Assembly (NCBI RefSeq): GCF_002287075.1
Contig: NZ_NSKE01000001.1
Coordinates: forward strand, 124,001 to 188,000
Reading direction: 5' to 3'
Length of the DNA: 64,000 bases
Source of the DNA: Fodinibius salipaludis
Lineage (GTDB): Bacteria; Bacteroidota; Rhodothermia; Balneolales; Balneolaceae
Below are positions 16,391-24,986 of the stretch, piece after piece; position 1 is the stretch's first letter, and each line of letters opens with the position of its first letter. The notes beneath the pieces are model-generated. The model was not told the origin of the DNA and did no database searches. It worked only from the letters and a program-made list of their open reading frames with translations. A program made the translations under genes and the position numbers.

Positions 16391-18545
16391 TTTGTCCGGC
16401 CTCCAGCGGTTTGTTACTTAAATCTACATCCAGTTCAATACTTTTCGCTTCCCCGGGCGTGGCCTGGGTGTGCTCGGCAACCTTTTTACCATCAATATAT
16501 CCGAAGGCACGCAGGGATCCTGGTTCAAACTCATCTATTTCGAAAGTAAACGGCGGATGCTGCAAATGGGATGAAACGCGCCCACTGTCGGGGGATTTTC
16601 GTCCAAGCGATTCACCATTCAAAAACAGCTCTACTTCTTCCGTATTACTGTACACTTTGGCCGTTTTAAAAGTAGAATCAGACCAGAAGTTCGCCACATA
16701 AATCATCGGCTTGTTAAACCGAGCATCAGGCTCCAAATTAGGTTTGGCCTGGCTCCGATAGAAGTAATAGGCAAACTTGGGAACACGAAAAATATCGTGA
16801 ATACCCGATGCTTCTAAGTTATCGGCATAGCCGCGATTGTAATCAAACATCACCCAGTTGGCATCCCCGAAAGAGTCCCCTTTTCGATTGCTATTATGTG
16901 CTTCCTGGAAATTGAGTGCCTGCTGGGCCAACCGTTTTTGACCGTCGCCACGCAGCTGACGAGAATTACGCGCATCTTCGGTCAGATCTTCAAATTCATC
17001 CTGATTGAATCCGGCATTATGCGCATAGTATTCCCAATCACCATATTCGGCGATGAAGTACGGCTTATCCTTAGAGTAATCGTTCCAATATTCCGGTGGA
17101 TCAGCGTGCTGACGGGCAGGAATAAACACATCATAGGTATAATCCATCCATCCTGTGGAATAGGTATCGGTAAACGGAAGCTCGTCATGAACAATCGCAT
17201 GTGCACTATCCATAAAAGCTTCCGGCATATCCGACTCGTTGAGTGATGCCTCCCAAAGTACAATGCTCGGATGATTACGGTCGCGGCGAATCATGTGACG
17301 GATATCACGGTAGGCAAGCTGCTGGAACTCCTCATCCCCGAAAAACTGCCAGCCGGGGATGGCGTTCATAAACAACAAGCCAATCTCATCGGCCGCATCC
17401 AGAAAAGCGGGCGACGGGGGATAGTGGGCCGTACGAATAAAGTTAAATCCGGCCTCTTTTATCTTGTAGGCATCGCGATACTGGGCATTATCCGAAAGAG
17501 CGTAGCCAATATACGGATACGACTGGTGACGATTGGTGCCCCGAAGATGCAGCACCTCCCCATTGAGTACAAACTGATTACCTTCATTAAAATGGAAGGT
17601 GCGAATGCCGATTTTCTCCCGCTTGGAATCGACCACTTCTCTATTCTTTTCCAGCTCTACGGTCATCGTGTAGAGATATGGATTATCAGGTGACCACAGA
17701 TTAGGATTCTTTACCGTAAACTCTTGCTTAATTTTCTTATACGTTTCTGCTTCAATTTCTTCGGTGGATATTTCTCCTTCGGCAACAACATTTCCCTCCT
17801 GATCACAAAGGGTCGTTTTAAGCAAACCTTGTTGCGGAGCGTCATCCGAATTTAAAATATCTGTCTGCAGGCTAACAATCGCTGACTTATCAGACACGTC
17901 GGAGGTTCGAACCAGCAGTCCACCGCCGGCGACACGATCGGCCGCAATGGGATCAGAAATATGTAGTTTGTCATCAATTAACAGATGTACGTTCCGATAG
18001 AGTCCACTAAAGTAATTGAAATCCAAATTTTCTATCGGCTTTCCCGGCGGGATGGTAGGGTTGTCTTCATTGTTCAGCTTAACCAGCAGTACGTTTTCCT
18101 CATCGAATTGTACCTTATCTGTAATATCCACCACAAATGGCAAATAGCCTCCTTTGTGCTTCATCAGCTTTTCGCCGTTGAGATACACGTCTGCCTCATG
18201 CATGGCTGCTCCGAATTTCACGGCCAAACGTTTGTCGCTATTTTTGGATTTTACTTCAAAAAACTTGCGGTAAAATGCAGTGCCCTGCCACTGCTGGTCT
18301 TCAATAACCAGCGGCTCAATATGGGCGGTATGGGGCAACGAAATATTTTCCCATTCCACACTACTCTCCTTTTCAAAGTAATCTGCTACAACCGTAGTAT
18401 CTATGCCCCGGGCAAACTGCCAATCTTTATTAAAGTTGAGGGTCGTCTTGTCCTGGAATCCTTTTTTTGAACGTTCAGAAGGTTCACAACCCCATCCCAA
18501 AACGGTTAAAATGAGGAGCAATGGTAGAAGTTTTTTCATAATCAT
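16353..18545 (-). CDS. GH2 beta-galactosidase-type lipoprotein, frameshifted near its C-terminus
   Basis: I place the start at the ATG at 18545 (or the next one at 18539), just past the upstream stop at 18553; it gives a lipoprotein signal (LTVLGWGCEPSE). Domains: GH2 sugar-binding domain (AAMHEADVYLNGEKLMKHKGG), Ig-like sandwich, TIM barrel with FNFIRTAHYPPSPAFLDAADE, LWEASLNESDMPEA (acid/base in Asn-Glu) and YFIAEYGDWEYY (nucleophile Glu), then a following beta domain (VEVELFLNGESLGRK type). The frame breaks after LEAGQKD and ends FVLCFFSG; the Ig-like tail is displaced into another frame (16148-16390). The catalytic part is intact. Between galactan enzymes, a beta-galactosidase role is likely. 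Confidence 0.85.
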   Translation of the reverse strand: MIMKKLLPLLLILTVLGWGCEPSERSKKGFQDKTTLNFNKDWQFARGIDTTVVADYFEKESSVEWENISLPHTAHIEPLVIEDQQWQGTAFYRKFFEVKSKNSDKRLAVKFGAAMHEADVYLNGEKLMKHKGGYLPFVVDITDKVQFDEENVLLVKLNNEDNPTIPPGKPIENLDFNYFSGLYRNVHLLIDDKLHISDPIAADRVAGGGLLVRTSDVSDKSAIVSLQTDILNSDDAPQQGLLKTTLCDQEGNVVAEGEISTEEIEAETYKKIKQEFTVKNPNLWSPDNPYLYTMTVELEKNREVVDSKREKIGIRTFHFNEGNQFVLNGEVLHLRGTNRHQSYPYIGYALSDNAQYRDAYKIKEAGFNFIRTAHYPPSPAFLDAADEIGLLFMNAIPGWQFFGDEEFQQLAYRDIRHMIRRDRNHPSIVLWEASLNESDMPEAFMDSAHAIVHDELPFTDTYSTGWMDYTYDVFIPARQHADPPEYWNDYSKDKPYFIAEYGDWEYYAHNAGFNQDEFEDLTEDARNSRQLRGDGQKRLAQQALNFQEAHNSNRKGDSFGDANWVMFDYNRGYADNLEASGIHDIFRVPKFAYYFYRSQAKPNLEPDARFNKPMIYVANFWSDSTFKTAKVYSNTEEVELFLNGESLGRKSPDSGRVSSHLQHPPFTFEIDEFEPGSLRAFGYIDGKKVAEHTQATPGEAKSIELDVDLSNKPLEAGQKDVVFVLCFFSG

Positions 18546-18552
18546 CTGTTGA

Positions 18553-21159
18553 TTAATTTTTGGCTTTTTCAATCCAAACCGATTCGATAGCAAAGCTGGT
18601 ATTTTCTTTTACCACTTCATTTTCATCAGCCGGGACAAACATAAATTGTATTTCTTCAATATCAGTGGGATTAAGGGTACCATCGACCTCCGCCTTAAAC
18701 CAAAGCGGTAAAAAGGTGGGATACGGTCGGGGCAACAGCATCATAGGATCCTGCTTAAATTCAGAAAACGGTACTTTAGATGTTTCAAATTCATTAGATG
18801 ACTCTATCTCCGCACTATACGAAGTACCATCCTGCAGCACCACAATAGCTTTTAAATTTCCAGCTTCTTCACCGGTTTTGGCTTTTACAGCAAACAAGTC
18901 AGATTGATCAACCGACTGTGTCACGTGCTCCAATTTATCTCCCAGAATAAAATTCCATCCAAGCGTTTCATTGTCTTTGGTCAGATCGTCTCCGGCAAAC
19001 ACCTGCAATGCCCGTTGACCGGCTTGGTCTGAAGAAACCACCTCTACTCCGTTTTCACTATTCCACGTTTCAAAAGCATAATTTACTTCTGTTATGCCGT
19101 CAGTGGCATCAAAAAGAGCAATTGCGGCATCGGTTTCATAAACCTCCATACTGTATTGACGATCGTGATAATAATCCCAGTCGCCGGGATGACCTTCATG
19201 TCCGCCCGGAAAGGTGAGTGTTTTATTTTCCTGATCTATTGTTATCCAGTACGTCACTGTTCCGGGATATAGGTCATCGGCCGGAATTGTCGCCTCATAG
19301 GAATAGGCCGAAGCTTTCTCCATCGGAATATCTTTGGTCTGCCAGCCATTCTGCACCACTAAACTTACTTTGTCACCATCTTTTAGCGCAGCTGCTTTAG
19401 CTTTTATGGAGATGGATTTATCAGACCGGACACTGGTTGGGGAATCATGTCGAACCATCGGTTCACTGTCGGTTTCGGGCGGAGCTACAAATTCATTAAT
19501 CCGGATACTGCCCATCTTATAATCATTAGCAGGAAGGTTTTCGGTTTGCTCGTCCCGATAGACTAAATAAGCCCCGGGCGAAACAGCAAAAGAACCATTG
19601 CTTGCCGTCATCTTTTGGTCGTTACCGGTATTAATCCCTTTTAAGTGAAATTGGTTACCGAGGTTAGGTAAGTCAATAATCATTTTATGACGTTTCCAGT
19701 CAATCCATGTCAGCCATTTATCGAGTGAAACTACATCAAAGGGATCGCGGATTTGAATAGCATCGGGCATTACTTCGAGCCGCCAAATACCATCACTTAT
19801 TTTATCCAAGAAATAAGCGCCTGTCCCATCGTACGATACTACCGAAGAGTTGCCAACCCCAGCAATATGTTTTAAAGCCTGAGCGTCTTTTGGGGCAGTT
19901 TCTGTATCATTGGAATAGAAAAAAGCCGTATCAGCATTAAGCTGACTCAATCCCTTTTCGTGGTTCACCTCAAAATCCCCAAACATATTATTTTGCGGAT
20001 ACCGCCCATAACTTTTATTACGGTCAAGCTGGTGAAAAGCCGCCGAGGCAATTTTCATGCTAACTGCTTTAGCAGGCGTATAAGCCATATTCAAATAATG
20101 CGTGCGGTAATCCGTATTGACGTGCCCCATGGCCATGGGATCATAAGCGAACTGCGTAGCCCACTGGAAACCCGCCTCCCGGAAGCTACGCGCCATAGCA
20201 GGATAAGTGTAAGGCTTCAGAAAATCGGCCGAATCAAACTCATAGACCATCTGTGCCTTTGTTTTAAATGCTTCCTTATCCGCAAACGGAATGGAATATT
20301 CATCGATATACGGCAAATAATTTTTCGTGATCTCTTTCCCGCCTACCAACCCACCGGGATACCATTGAAAGGTCGTTCCGTCAATATTGGCATTCATAAC
20401 GCCTTCAGCCATCGACGGATTCTGAGCAATATTATAAAAGATTGGCTTCTCCAGTCCATTGTCGCGCAGGTGATCCGTCAGCATATTTATATAGTTGGTC
20501 AACGAGTCCTGACTGCCGCTGTGCGTTGGTTCATTGTCGATTTCAATGGCAATGATATTGGGATCTTCCTGATACGTTAGTCCGGTATACGGATTTTTGT
20601 GACTCATAAACTCTTTGAGATACTGTTTGATCACCGGCCAAAAATCAGGATTCTCAGGTGCTTCTTCTTTGGAGATATAGTTAGCAAAGCCATCCGTCTC
20701 TGTCGGTGGCTCAGGATAGCCGTTGTCATAATAGGTGATGGGCGTAAGCACTACCTTAATGCCTCGCTGTTTTAATTTTGCCAGCTTGTAATCCAGCAAA
20801 TCAAGGTGCTCGTTTTCGACCAAATGTCCGAGACTATCACTGATTTCGGTATCCCATGCATGCAGGCGGAATCCATCAAAACCAAGACGAGTAAAATGGT
20901 AAGTATCCTGATCTATAACTTTTTTATGTATTTCCCCTAACCGATTGGTAGTCCTATAACTATGCGCAAATGGTGGAGAGTAATTTACACCAAAGAAAGC
21001 AGCTTCTTCTCCCGATTTCAAAAGGCGCATTACGCCCTCTTTATCCACTTCAACCAACGATTGCTGCTGGGCCTCTACATGTTGTATAGCGCCAAGAACC
21101 AACAGAAAAACAAAGCCAACAGGAAGAATTTTTAATAATGAATTCCCAACTACATTCAT
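18553..21159 (-). CDS. Large unclassified TIM-barrel glycoside hydrolase (possible GH147-type beta-galactosidase)
   Basis: An 868-residue exported protein (signal to about residue 30, VEAQQQ). The N-terminal half has GH-A clan character: FFGVNYSPPFAHSYR, GFDGFRLHAWDTEISD, IKVVLTPITYYDNGYP, NIIAIEIDNEPTHSGS (Asn-Glu, likely acid/base, about residue 210) and AQMVYEFDSADF (likely nucleophile Glu, about residue 315). The C-terminal half holds beta-rich regions without a domain name I recognise. It lies between a GH53 endo-galactanase and a GH2, so an exo-acting beta-galactosidase would complete the pathway. GH147 is a galactan-linked family of similar size and is my best guess, but I cannot confirm it from sequence alone. 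Confidence 0.6.
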   Translation of the reverse strand: MNVVGNSLLKILPVGFVFLLVLGAIQHVEAQQQSLVEVDKEGVMRLLKSGEEAAFFGVNYSPPFAHSYRTTNRLGEIHKKVIDQDTYHFTRLGFDGFRLHAWDTEISDSLGHLVENEHLDLLDYKLAKLKQRGIKVVLTPITYYDNGYPEPPTETDGFANYISKEEAPENPDFWPVIKQYLKEFMSHKNPYTGLTYQEDPNIIAIEIDNEPTHSGSQDSLTNYINMLTDHLRDNGLEKPIFYNIAQNPSMAEGVMNANIDGTTFQWYPGGLVGGKEITKNYLPYIDEYSIPFADKEAFKTKAQMVYEFDSADFLKPYTYPAMARSFREAGFQWATQFAYDPMAMGHVNTDYRTHYLNMAYTPAKAVSMKIASAAFHQLDRNKSYGRYPQNNMFGDFEVNHEKGLSQLNADTAFFYSNDTETAPKDAQALKHIAGVGNSSVVSYDGTGAYFLDKISDGIWRLEVMPDAIQIRDPFDVVSLDKWLTWIDWKRHKMIIDLPNLGNQFHLKGINTGNDQKMTASNGSFAVSPGAYLVYRDEQTENLPANDYKMGSIRINEFVAPPETDSEPMVRHDSPTSVRSDKSISIKAKAAALKDGDKVSLVVQNGWQTKDIPMEKASAYSYEATIPADDLYPGTVTYWITIDQENKTLTFPGGHEGHPGDWDYYHDRQYSMEVYETDAAIALFDATDGITEVNYAFETWNSENGVEVVSSDQAGQRALQVFAGDDLTKDNETLGWNFILGDKLEHVTQSVDQSDLFAVKAKTGEEAGNLKAIVVLQDGTSYSAEIESSNEFETSKVPFSEFKQDPMMLLPRPYPTFLPLWFKAEVDGTLNPTDIEEIQFMFVPADENEVVKENTSFAIESVWIEKAKN

Positions 21160-21186
21160 AAAATCTGATCTATAATTTTTTATCCG

Positions 21187-22407
21187 CTAATTGCTTTCGT
21201 AATCATAATTGATGTATTCAATGCCCTGATGGACGTTCCCCTCAAAATCAAACAACGTATTGTTTTCCCATGATGAGCCCGTACCCCATTGATCCTTCAT
21301 GTTCGATGTAATCCAGGCCGGCTCCCAGTACATCAGTCCACTACCGCCACCGCCCATGACTTCCTTCGTAAGATCAATCATAAAATCACGCTGCCCCTCT
21401 TTAGTAGCAGGGTATCCGTCCACAAGCGCATTTGACCCAAATTGATTGTTATAGTCATCAGCATAATCCATCGTCCACGGGTAGGCTGTCTCTACAATCA
21501 TCACTTCTTTATCAAACGCATCCCGGAAATCAGAGACATGATCGCTAATTTGATTCAACGAAACATCCGACCACGGAGTGTAATAGGAAAACCCAATAAT
21601 ATCGAAGTCAGTCACATTCCCGGTTGTCGTTAAATTATCAAACCACCAGCTTACGTTTTCAGGTTGAGCGATATGCAGAATAATCTTTGTGTCCACATCC
21701 GAACTGGATGACACCTCTCGAACAGCTTCAATACCACTGTTGATTACTTCTCCGGTATTAGACCAATGACCATCACAGACGTTAAGTGACGGAAAATCCT
21801 GCGGGGCATTAGAATACATGAGTCCGCAATTCGTCTCATTGCCGATTTGTACATACTCAGGCATCAAGCCTTCACCTTCTAAATGCTGCAAGGTTTCTTT
21901 GGTATAGTTGTACACAACATCCTTCAGCTTCTCTAAATCAGTAATATCTCTCCACGCCTCAGGAATGTTTTGGTGATCGGGATCAGCCCAAGTATCCGAA
22001 TAATGAAAATCAAGATTCACGCCCATGCCATGCTTCTTGGCCTGACGTATGGCACGCTTAACATCAGCAAGATCATTGTACATCGGATTATCCTCTCCTT
22101 CATAGACATTGGCCGTCCACTCAGGATCATGCCACAGGCGAAATCTGGCAACATCAGTCCCATAATCGCTAAATATTTTATAGGGATTTTCGACCGTGCC
22201 AGAATCGCGGTAAGTGCCTCCTTTATCCAAAATCTGGTTAACATACGACAGGTCCGCTCCCATAACGAAGTCACCGCTTGTTTCCTCTTGTTCTGGGGTA
22301 GAACCATGATCATCATTTCCATCACTGTCACCATTGGTAGGCGAATTATCCTGACAGGACAATATTGACAAGCTTAAAATAATGAGAAAAATATATTTCT
22401 GAGTCAT
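21187..22407 (-). CDS. GH53 arabinogalactan endo-beta-1,4-galactanase lipoprotein
   Basis: The start is the ATG at 22407; the frame extends to a GTG at 22449, but the ATG gives a clean lipoprotein signal (LSLSILSCQDNS). The product is about 406 residues. GH53 motifs are complete: GADLSYVNQILDKGG, VARFRLWHDPEW, NLDFHYSDTWADPDHQ, VQIGNETNCGLMYS (acid/base Glu), VMIVETAYPW (nucleophile Glu) and GLMYWEPAWITS, then TLFDFEGNVHQGIEY. It cuts beta-1,4-galactan side chains, probably at the cell surface. First gene of operon B, preceded by two LacI-type operator-like sites. It is the intact homologue of the frameshifted GH53 at 14962-15921. Confidence 0.93.
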   Translation of the reverse strand: MTQKYIFLIILSLSILSCQDNSPTNGDSDGNDDHGSTPEQEETSGDFVMGADLSYVNQILDKGGTYRDSGTVENPYKIFSDYGTDVARFRLWHDPEWTANVYEGEDNPMYNDLADVKRAIRQAKKHGMGVNLDFHYSDTWADPDHQNIPEAWRDITDLEKLKDVVYNYTKETLQHLEGEGLMPEYVQIGNETNCGLMYSNAPQDFPSLNVCDGHWSNTGEVINSGIEAVREVSSSSDVDTKIILHIAQPENVSWWFDNLTTTGNVTDFDIIGFSYYTPWSDVSLNQISDHVSDFRDAFDKEVMIVETAYPWTMDYADDYNNQFGSNALVDGYPATKEGQRDFMIDLTKEVMGGGGSGLMYWEPAWITSNMKDQWGTGSSWENNTLFDFEGNVHQGIEYINYDYESN

Positions 22408-22426
22408 GGAAATACTCACTAAATAT

Positions 22427-22440
22427 TGGAACCGGTTACA
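22427..22440. promoter_or_regulatory. Second LacI-type operator-like site (TGGAACCGGTTACA)
   Basis: A near-palindrome (AACCGGTT core) with the general LacI-family layout TGnnAnCGnTnnCA, 20 bp upstream of the GH53 start. Its sequence differs from the TGTTATCGATAACA class next to it, so a second regulator may act here. Binding is inferred. Confidence 0.4.
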
Positions 22441-22458
22441 GACCGACACCTACATTGT

Positions 22459-22474
22459 ATGTTAACGATAACAT
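22459..22474. promoter_or_regulatory. LacI-family operator copy 3 (TGTTAACGATAACA)
   Basis: The 14-bp core at 22460-22473 differs by one base from the two perfect palindromes before susC at 14641 and 14681, and has the same flanking A...T. It sits 52 bp upstream of the GH53 start and 93 bp after the lacI-type gene ends, so operon B and operon A probably answer to the same repressor. Confidence 0.7.
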
Positions 22475-22566
22475 TATCAATTAAAAATATAATACAATCG
22501 AAGAATTTATCAAACAGAATTAAACTTGATGTCCATTCTTTAGCAAAATTAATACCAAGAGGAAAT

Positions 22567-23586
22567 TTAACAGCCGCAGGAAGAGCGTATTTTCAGCGTC
22601 GTGGGTACCTCGATCTTTTCTACCGTTGCATCTTCATCTTCAATAACATTAATGAGCTTCTCGGCAGCCTGTTCTCCCATTTCATAGGCTGGCTGACGTA
22701 CTGTTGTCAATGGTACATCAAGTAAAGAAGAGCGAATATCATCCGTAAAACCAACAATAGCGATATCATCAGGAATTGTCAGCCCGTGCTCTTTAATGGC
22801 TTCAATAGCACCAATGGCAACAGGATCATTCACCGCAACAACCGCATCAGGATGCCCCTCCCTTCCCTTCTCCAGAAGTTTGATCATTGCGTCATAACCG
22901 GTATCCTCTTTAAATTCGGCCTGAATGACCCACTCTTCATTTAGTTCTAAATTATGAGCTTCGAGAGCATCTTTGTACCCCTGCAAGCGTTCTTTACCTA
23001 TAGATACTTTCTGTGGTCCACTTAAATGGGCTATTTGGGTATAGCCATGCTCAGTGATTAAATGTTCCGTAATTTTCTGGCTGCTCTCCCGGTCATTTAC
23101 ACTAACGCAGCTGGCTCCGATATCTTCAATACAGCGGTCAAAAAATACTACTTTTGCTCCCCCCTCAATAATGCTCTCATAAAATGAATAATCTTCGTGA
23201 GTCAACGATGATGAAATAAGCAATCCATCAACGCGCTGGCTACGTAACGTCTCAATGGCCTCTTTCTCGCGACTGAATAGCTCATTGGCATTGGTTAGAA
23301 AAAGCTGATAATCTGATTTATAAGCAACCTCCTCAATACCACGAACTACTTCGGGGAAAAAGGCATGGGTAATTTCAGGGATAACGACTCCAAGCGTATG
23401 CGTTTTGCGTGACACCAAACTTTTGGCCACGCGATTAGGGGTATAACCCATACTTTCTGCTTTGTTACGGACGCGCTGCTTAGTCTTTTCATCCACATTA
23501 TCACGATCATTTAAAGCGCGGGAAACGGTCATCGCTGAAACGCCCAGCGCCTCAGCTATTTGTTTAAGAGTAACTTCTGAGCTCAA
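22567..23586 (-). CDS. LacI/PurR-family transcriptional regulator
   Basis: 339 residues from a TTG start at 23586 (no in-frame ATG nearby). The N-terminus is a canonical LacI helix-turn-helix: TLKQIAEALGVSAMTVSRAL, then a hinge helix region (TPNRVAKSLVSRKT). The rest is the periplasmic-binding-protein-like sensor domain (LGVVIPEITHAFFPEVVRGI, VFFDRCIEDI, DAVVAVNDPVAIGAIEAI, VGFTDDIRSSLLDVPLTTV). Such proteins release their operators when a sugar effector binds. It lies directly upstream of the GH53 operon, in the same orientation, and is the natural ligand for the TGTTAtCGATAACA operators. It ends with an unusual SSCGC tail. Confidence 0.92.
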   Translation of the reverse strand: MSSEVTLKQIAEALGVSAMTVSRALNDRDNVDEKTKQRVRNKAESMGYTPNRVAKSLVSRKTHTLGVVIPEITHAFFPEVVRGIEEVAYKSDYQLFLTNANELFSREKEAIETLRSQRVDGLLISSSLTHEDYSFYESIIEGGAKVVFFDRCIEDIGASCVSVNDRESSQKITEHLITEHGYTQIAHLSGPQKVSIGKERLQGYKDALEAHNLELNEEWVIQAEFKEDTGYDAMIKLLEKGREGHPDAVVAVNDPVAIGAIEAIKEHGLTIPDDIAIVGFTDDIRSSLLDVPLTTVRQPAYEMGEQAAEKLINVIEDEDATVEKIEVPTTLKIRSSCGC

Positions 23587-23819
23587 GATATCAATATTAT
23601 TTAGAGTTGATCGACCCGCTAATGTAAGCAGCTTTACGGATTAATCTTAATACCATGTGGATAAGTGTATTAATTAATATCCATTCCAGATAGATTTCCA
23701 ACAGCCTTCGCTCTTGTATCTTCTCTTTTAAAAATAATTTCCGAGAATTCATTAATTGGGTATTACTGCAGAGCTATAACTTTTGGTCAGGAGAAGAGAA
23801 TGAAGAGCTAATTTTTTAA

Positions 23820-24854
23820 CTAAAAATTCCAGAAGAGCGTTAAGCGAGGAATAATGTCAGTATCTGGTGAAATACCCTGATTATTTTCGCCATATACTAT
23901 CGTTTCAATATTGGGCATCAGGTGAACTTGATCAGAAAGAAAGAAGTCCGCTCCTGCCACCATAAAGGTCGATTCAACATCTTCAGAAAATGGTATATAA
24001 GAATTTTCACTACCTCCCATATATCCGCCAAAAAGGTGATCCGCCCGCAAAAATCCCTTAGTTTTATCACTAATTTTAAAATTAGCAAACACGGATACGA
24101 GATCCAGACTCCGCGCTGCTAAACCAAGCTGTCCCTCCTCATACTGATTAGAATAAAGAGCACCTATATTAATCTTTTCCGATTGGTATCCGCTAAAAAG
24201 TTGAGCAGTATAGCTGTTAGGATCATTGGTTTTGCTGTTTACATCCCCATATCCTTCAATCACAAAATGTTCAGTTAGGTAATACCCCAATGCCAGACTC
24301 ACTTTTTTGCCTTTATCAACATCGGGCTTATTGCCGTTCCCATTGCCGACAAATAAGTGATAAGTGAGATTCCCTGCCTGACCAAGCTGTCCTTTAAAAG
24401 CCAATCCAAAATCGCGGGAACTGCCGAAATCGTATAAATCCTGTGGGGATTTTTCGACGGATCGATACCCCCATACATCCTCGCTCAATCCAAATAGAGG
24501 CGATCCTGATATACCTGCTAAAATCTGATGGTTTTCGTTCTCCCACTTTAAATATGCATCTTTCACGTTGGGTATCATTTCCGTGCCGGACTGAAAATCC
24601 CCTGCTGAATTCATCTCAAGGCGAATCCTTGTAGAAAAAGCTTCATTCAGATCCCGACTATAAGTCATATAAATACGACGAAACCAAAACCCGTTTTCCC
24701 CTTCTATATCTTCGTTGTGATGCTGGGCCATCCAATAGTAATCACTGTATACCCTTCCACTCAGACTTGCGTTATTATCCAGTGATATTTGTGCCCTGGA
24801 TTCAGTAATTAAAAGACATAGAAATAATAAGCATAGTAGTGCTATCCGTTTCAT
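23820..24854 (-). CDS. Putative phosphate-linked outer-membrane porin (OprP/OprO-like)
   Basis: 344 residues with a signal peptide (LLITESRAQ) and an alternating beta-barrel pattern throughout (for example LSGRVYSDYYWMAQHH, RIYMTYSRDLNEAFSTRIRL, GLAFKGQLGQAGNLTYHLF) ending in RLTLFWNF with the C-terminal Phe typical of outer-membrane barrels. It follows phoU by 132 bp on the same strand and so probably belongs to the phosphate regulon, where it would let phosphate cross the outer membrane. The OprP-like label rests on barrel character plus context; I see no diagnostic motif. Confidence 0.6.
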   Translation of the reverse strand: MKRIALLCLLFLCLLITESRAQISLDNNASLSGRVYSDYYWMAQHHNEDIEGENGFWFRRIYMTYSRDLNEAFSTRIRLEMNSAGDFQSGTEMIPNVKDAYLKWENENHQILAGISGSPLFGLSEDVWGYRSVEKSPQDLYDFGSSRDFGLAFKGQLGQAGNLTYHLFVGNGNGNKPDVDKGKKVSLALGYYLTEHFVIEGYGDVNSKTNDPNSYTAQLFSGYQSEKINIGALYSNQYEEGQLGLAARSLDLVSVFANFKISDKTKGFLRADHLFGGYMGGSENSYIPFSEDVESTFMVAGADFFLSDQVHLMPNIETIVYGENNQGISPDTDIIPRLTLFWNF

Positions 24855-24986
24855 AACTGATTTTTTAATTATGTGTGCTGATCAATTTTTGTGATAAATA
24901 TAACTGCAGATAATAGTAAGGTACTTTGCGATAAAATTTGTAAAACTGCAGTTTAAATCCCTATTAAAATAAAGCTACGACTTATC

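Noticed and set aside
19960-20580. 206-codon plus-strand frame opposite the 868-residue enzyme
   Set aside because: No domain, no start signal, antisense to a well-supported gene; a shadow.
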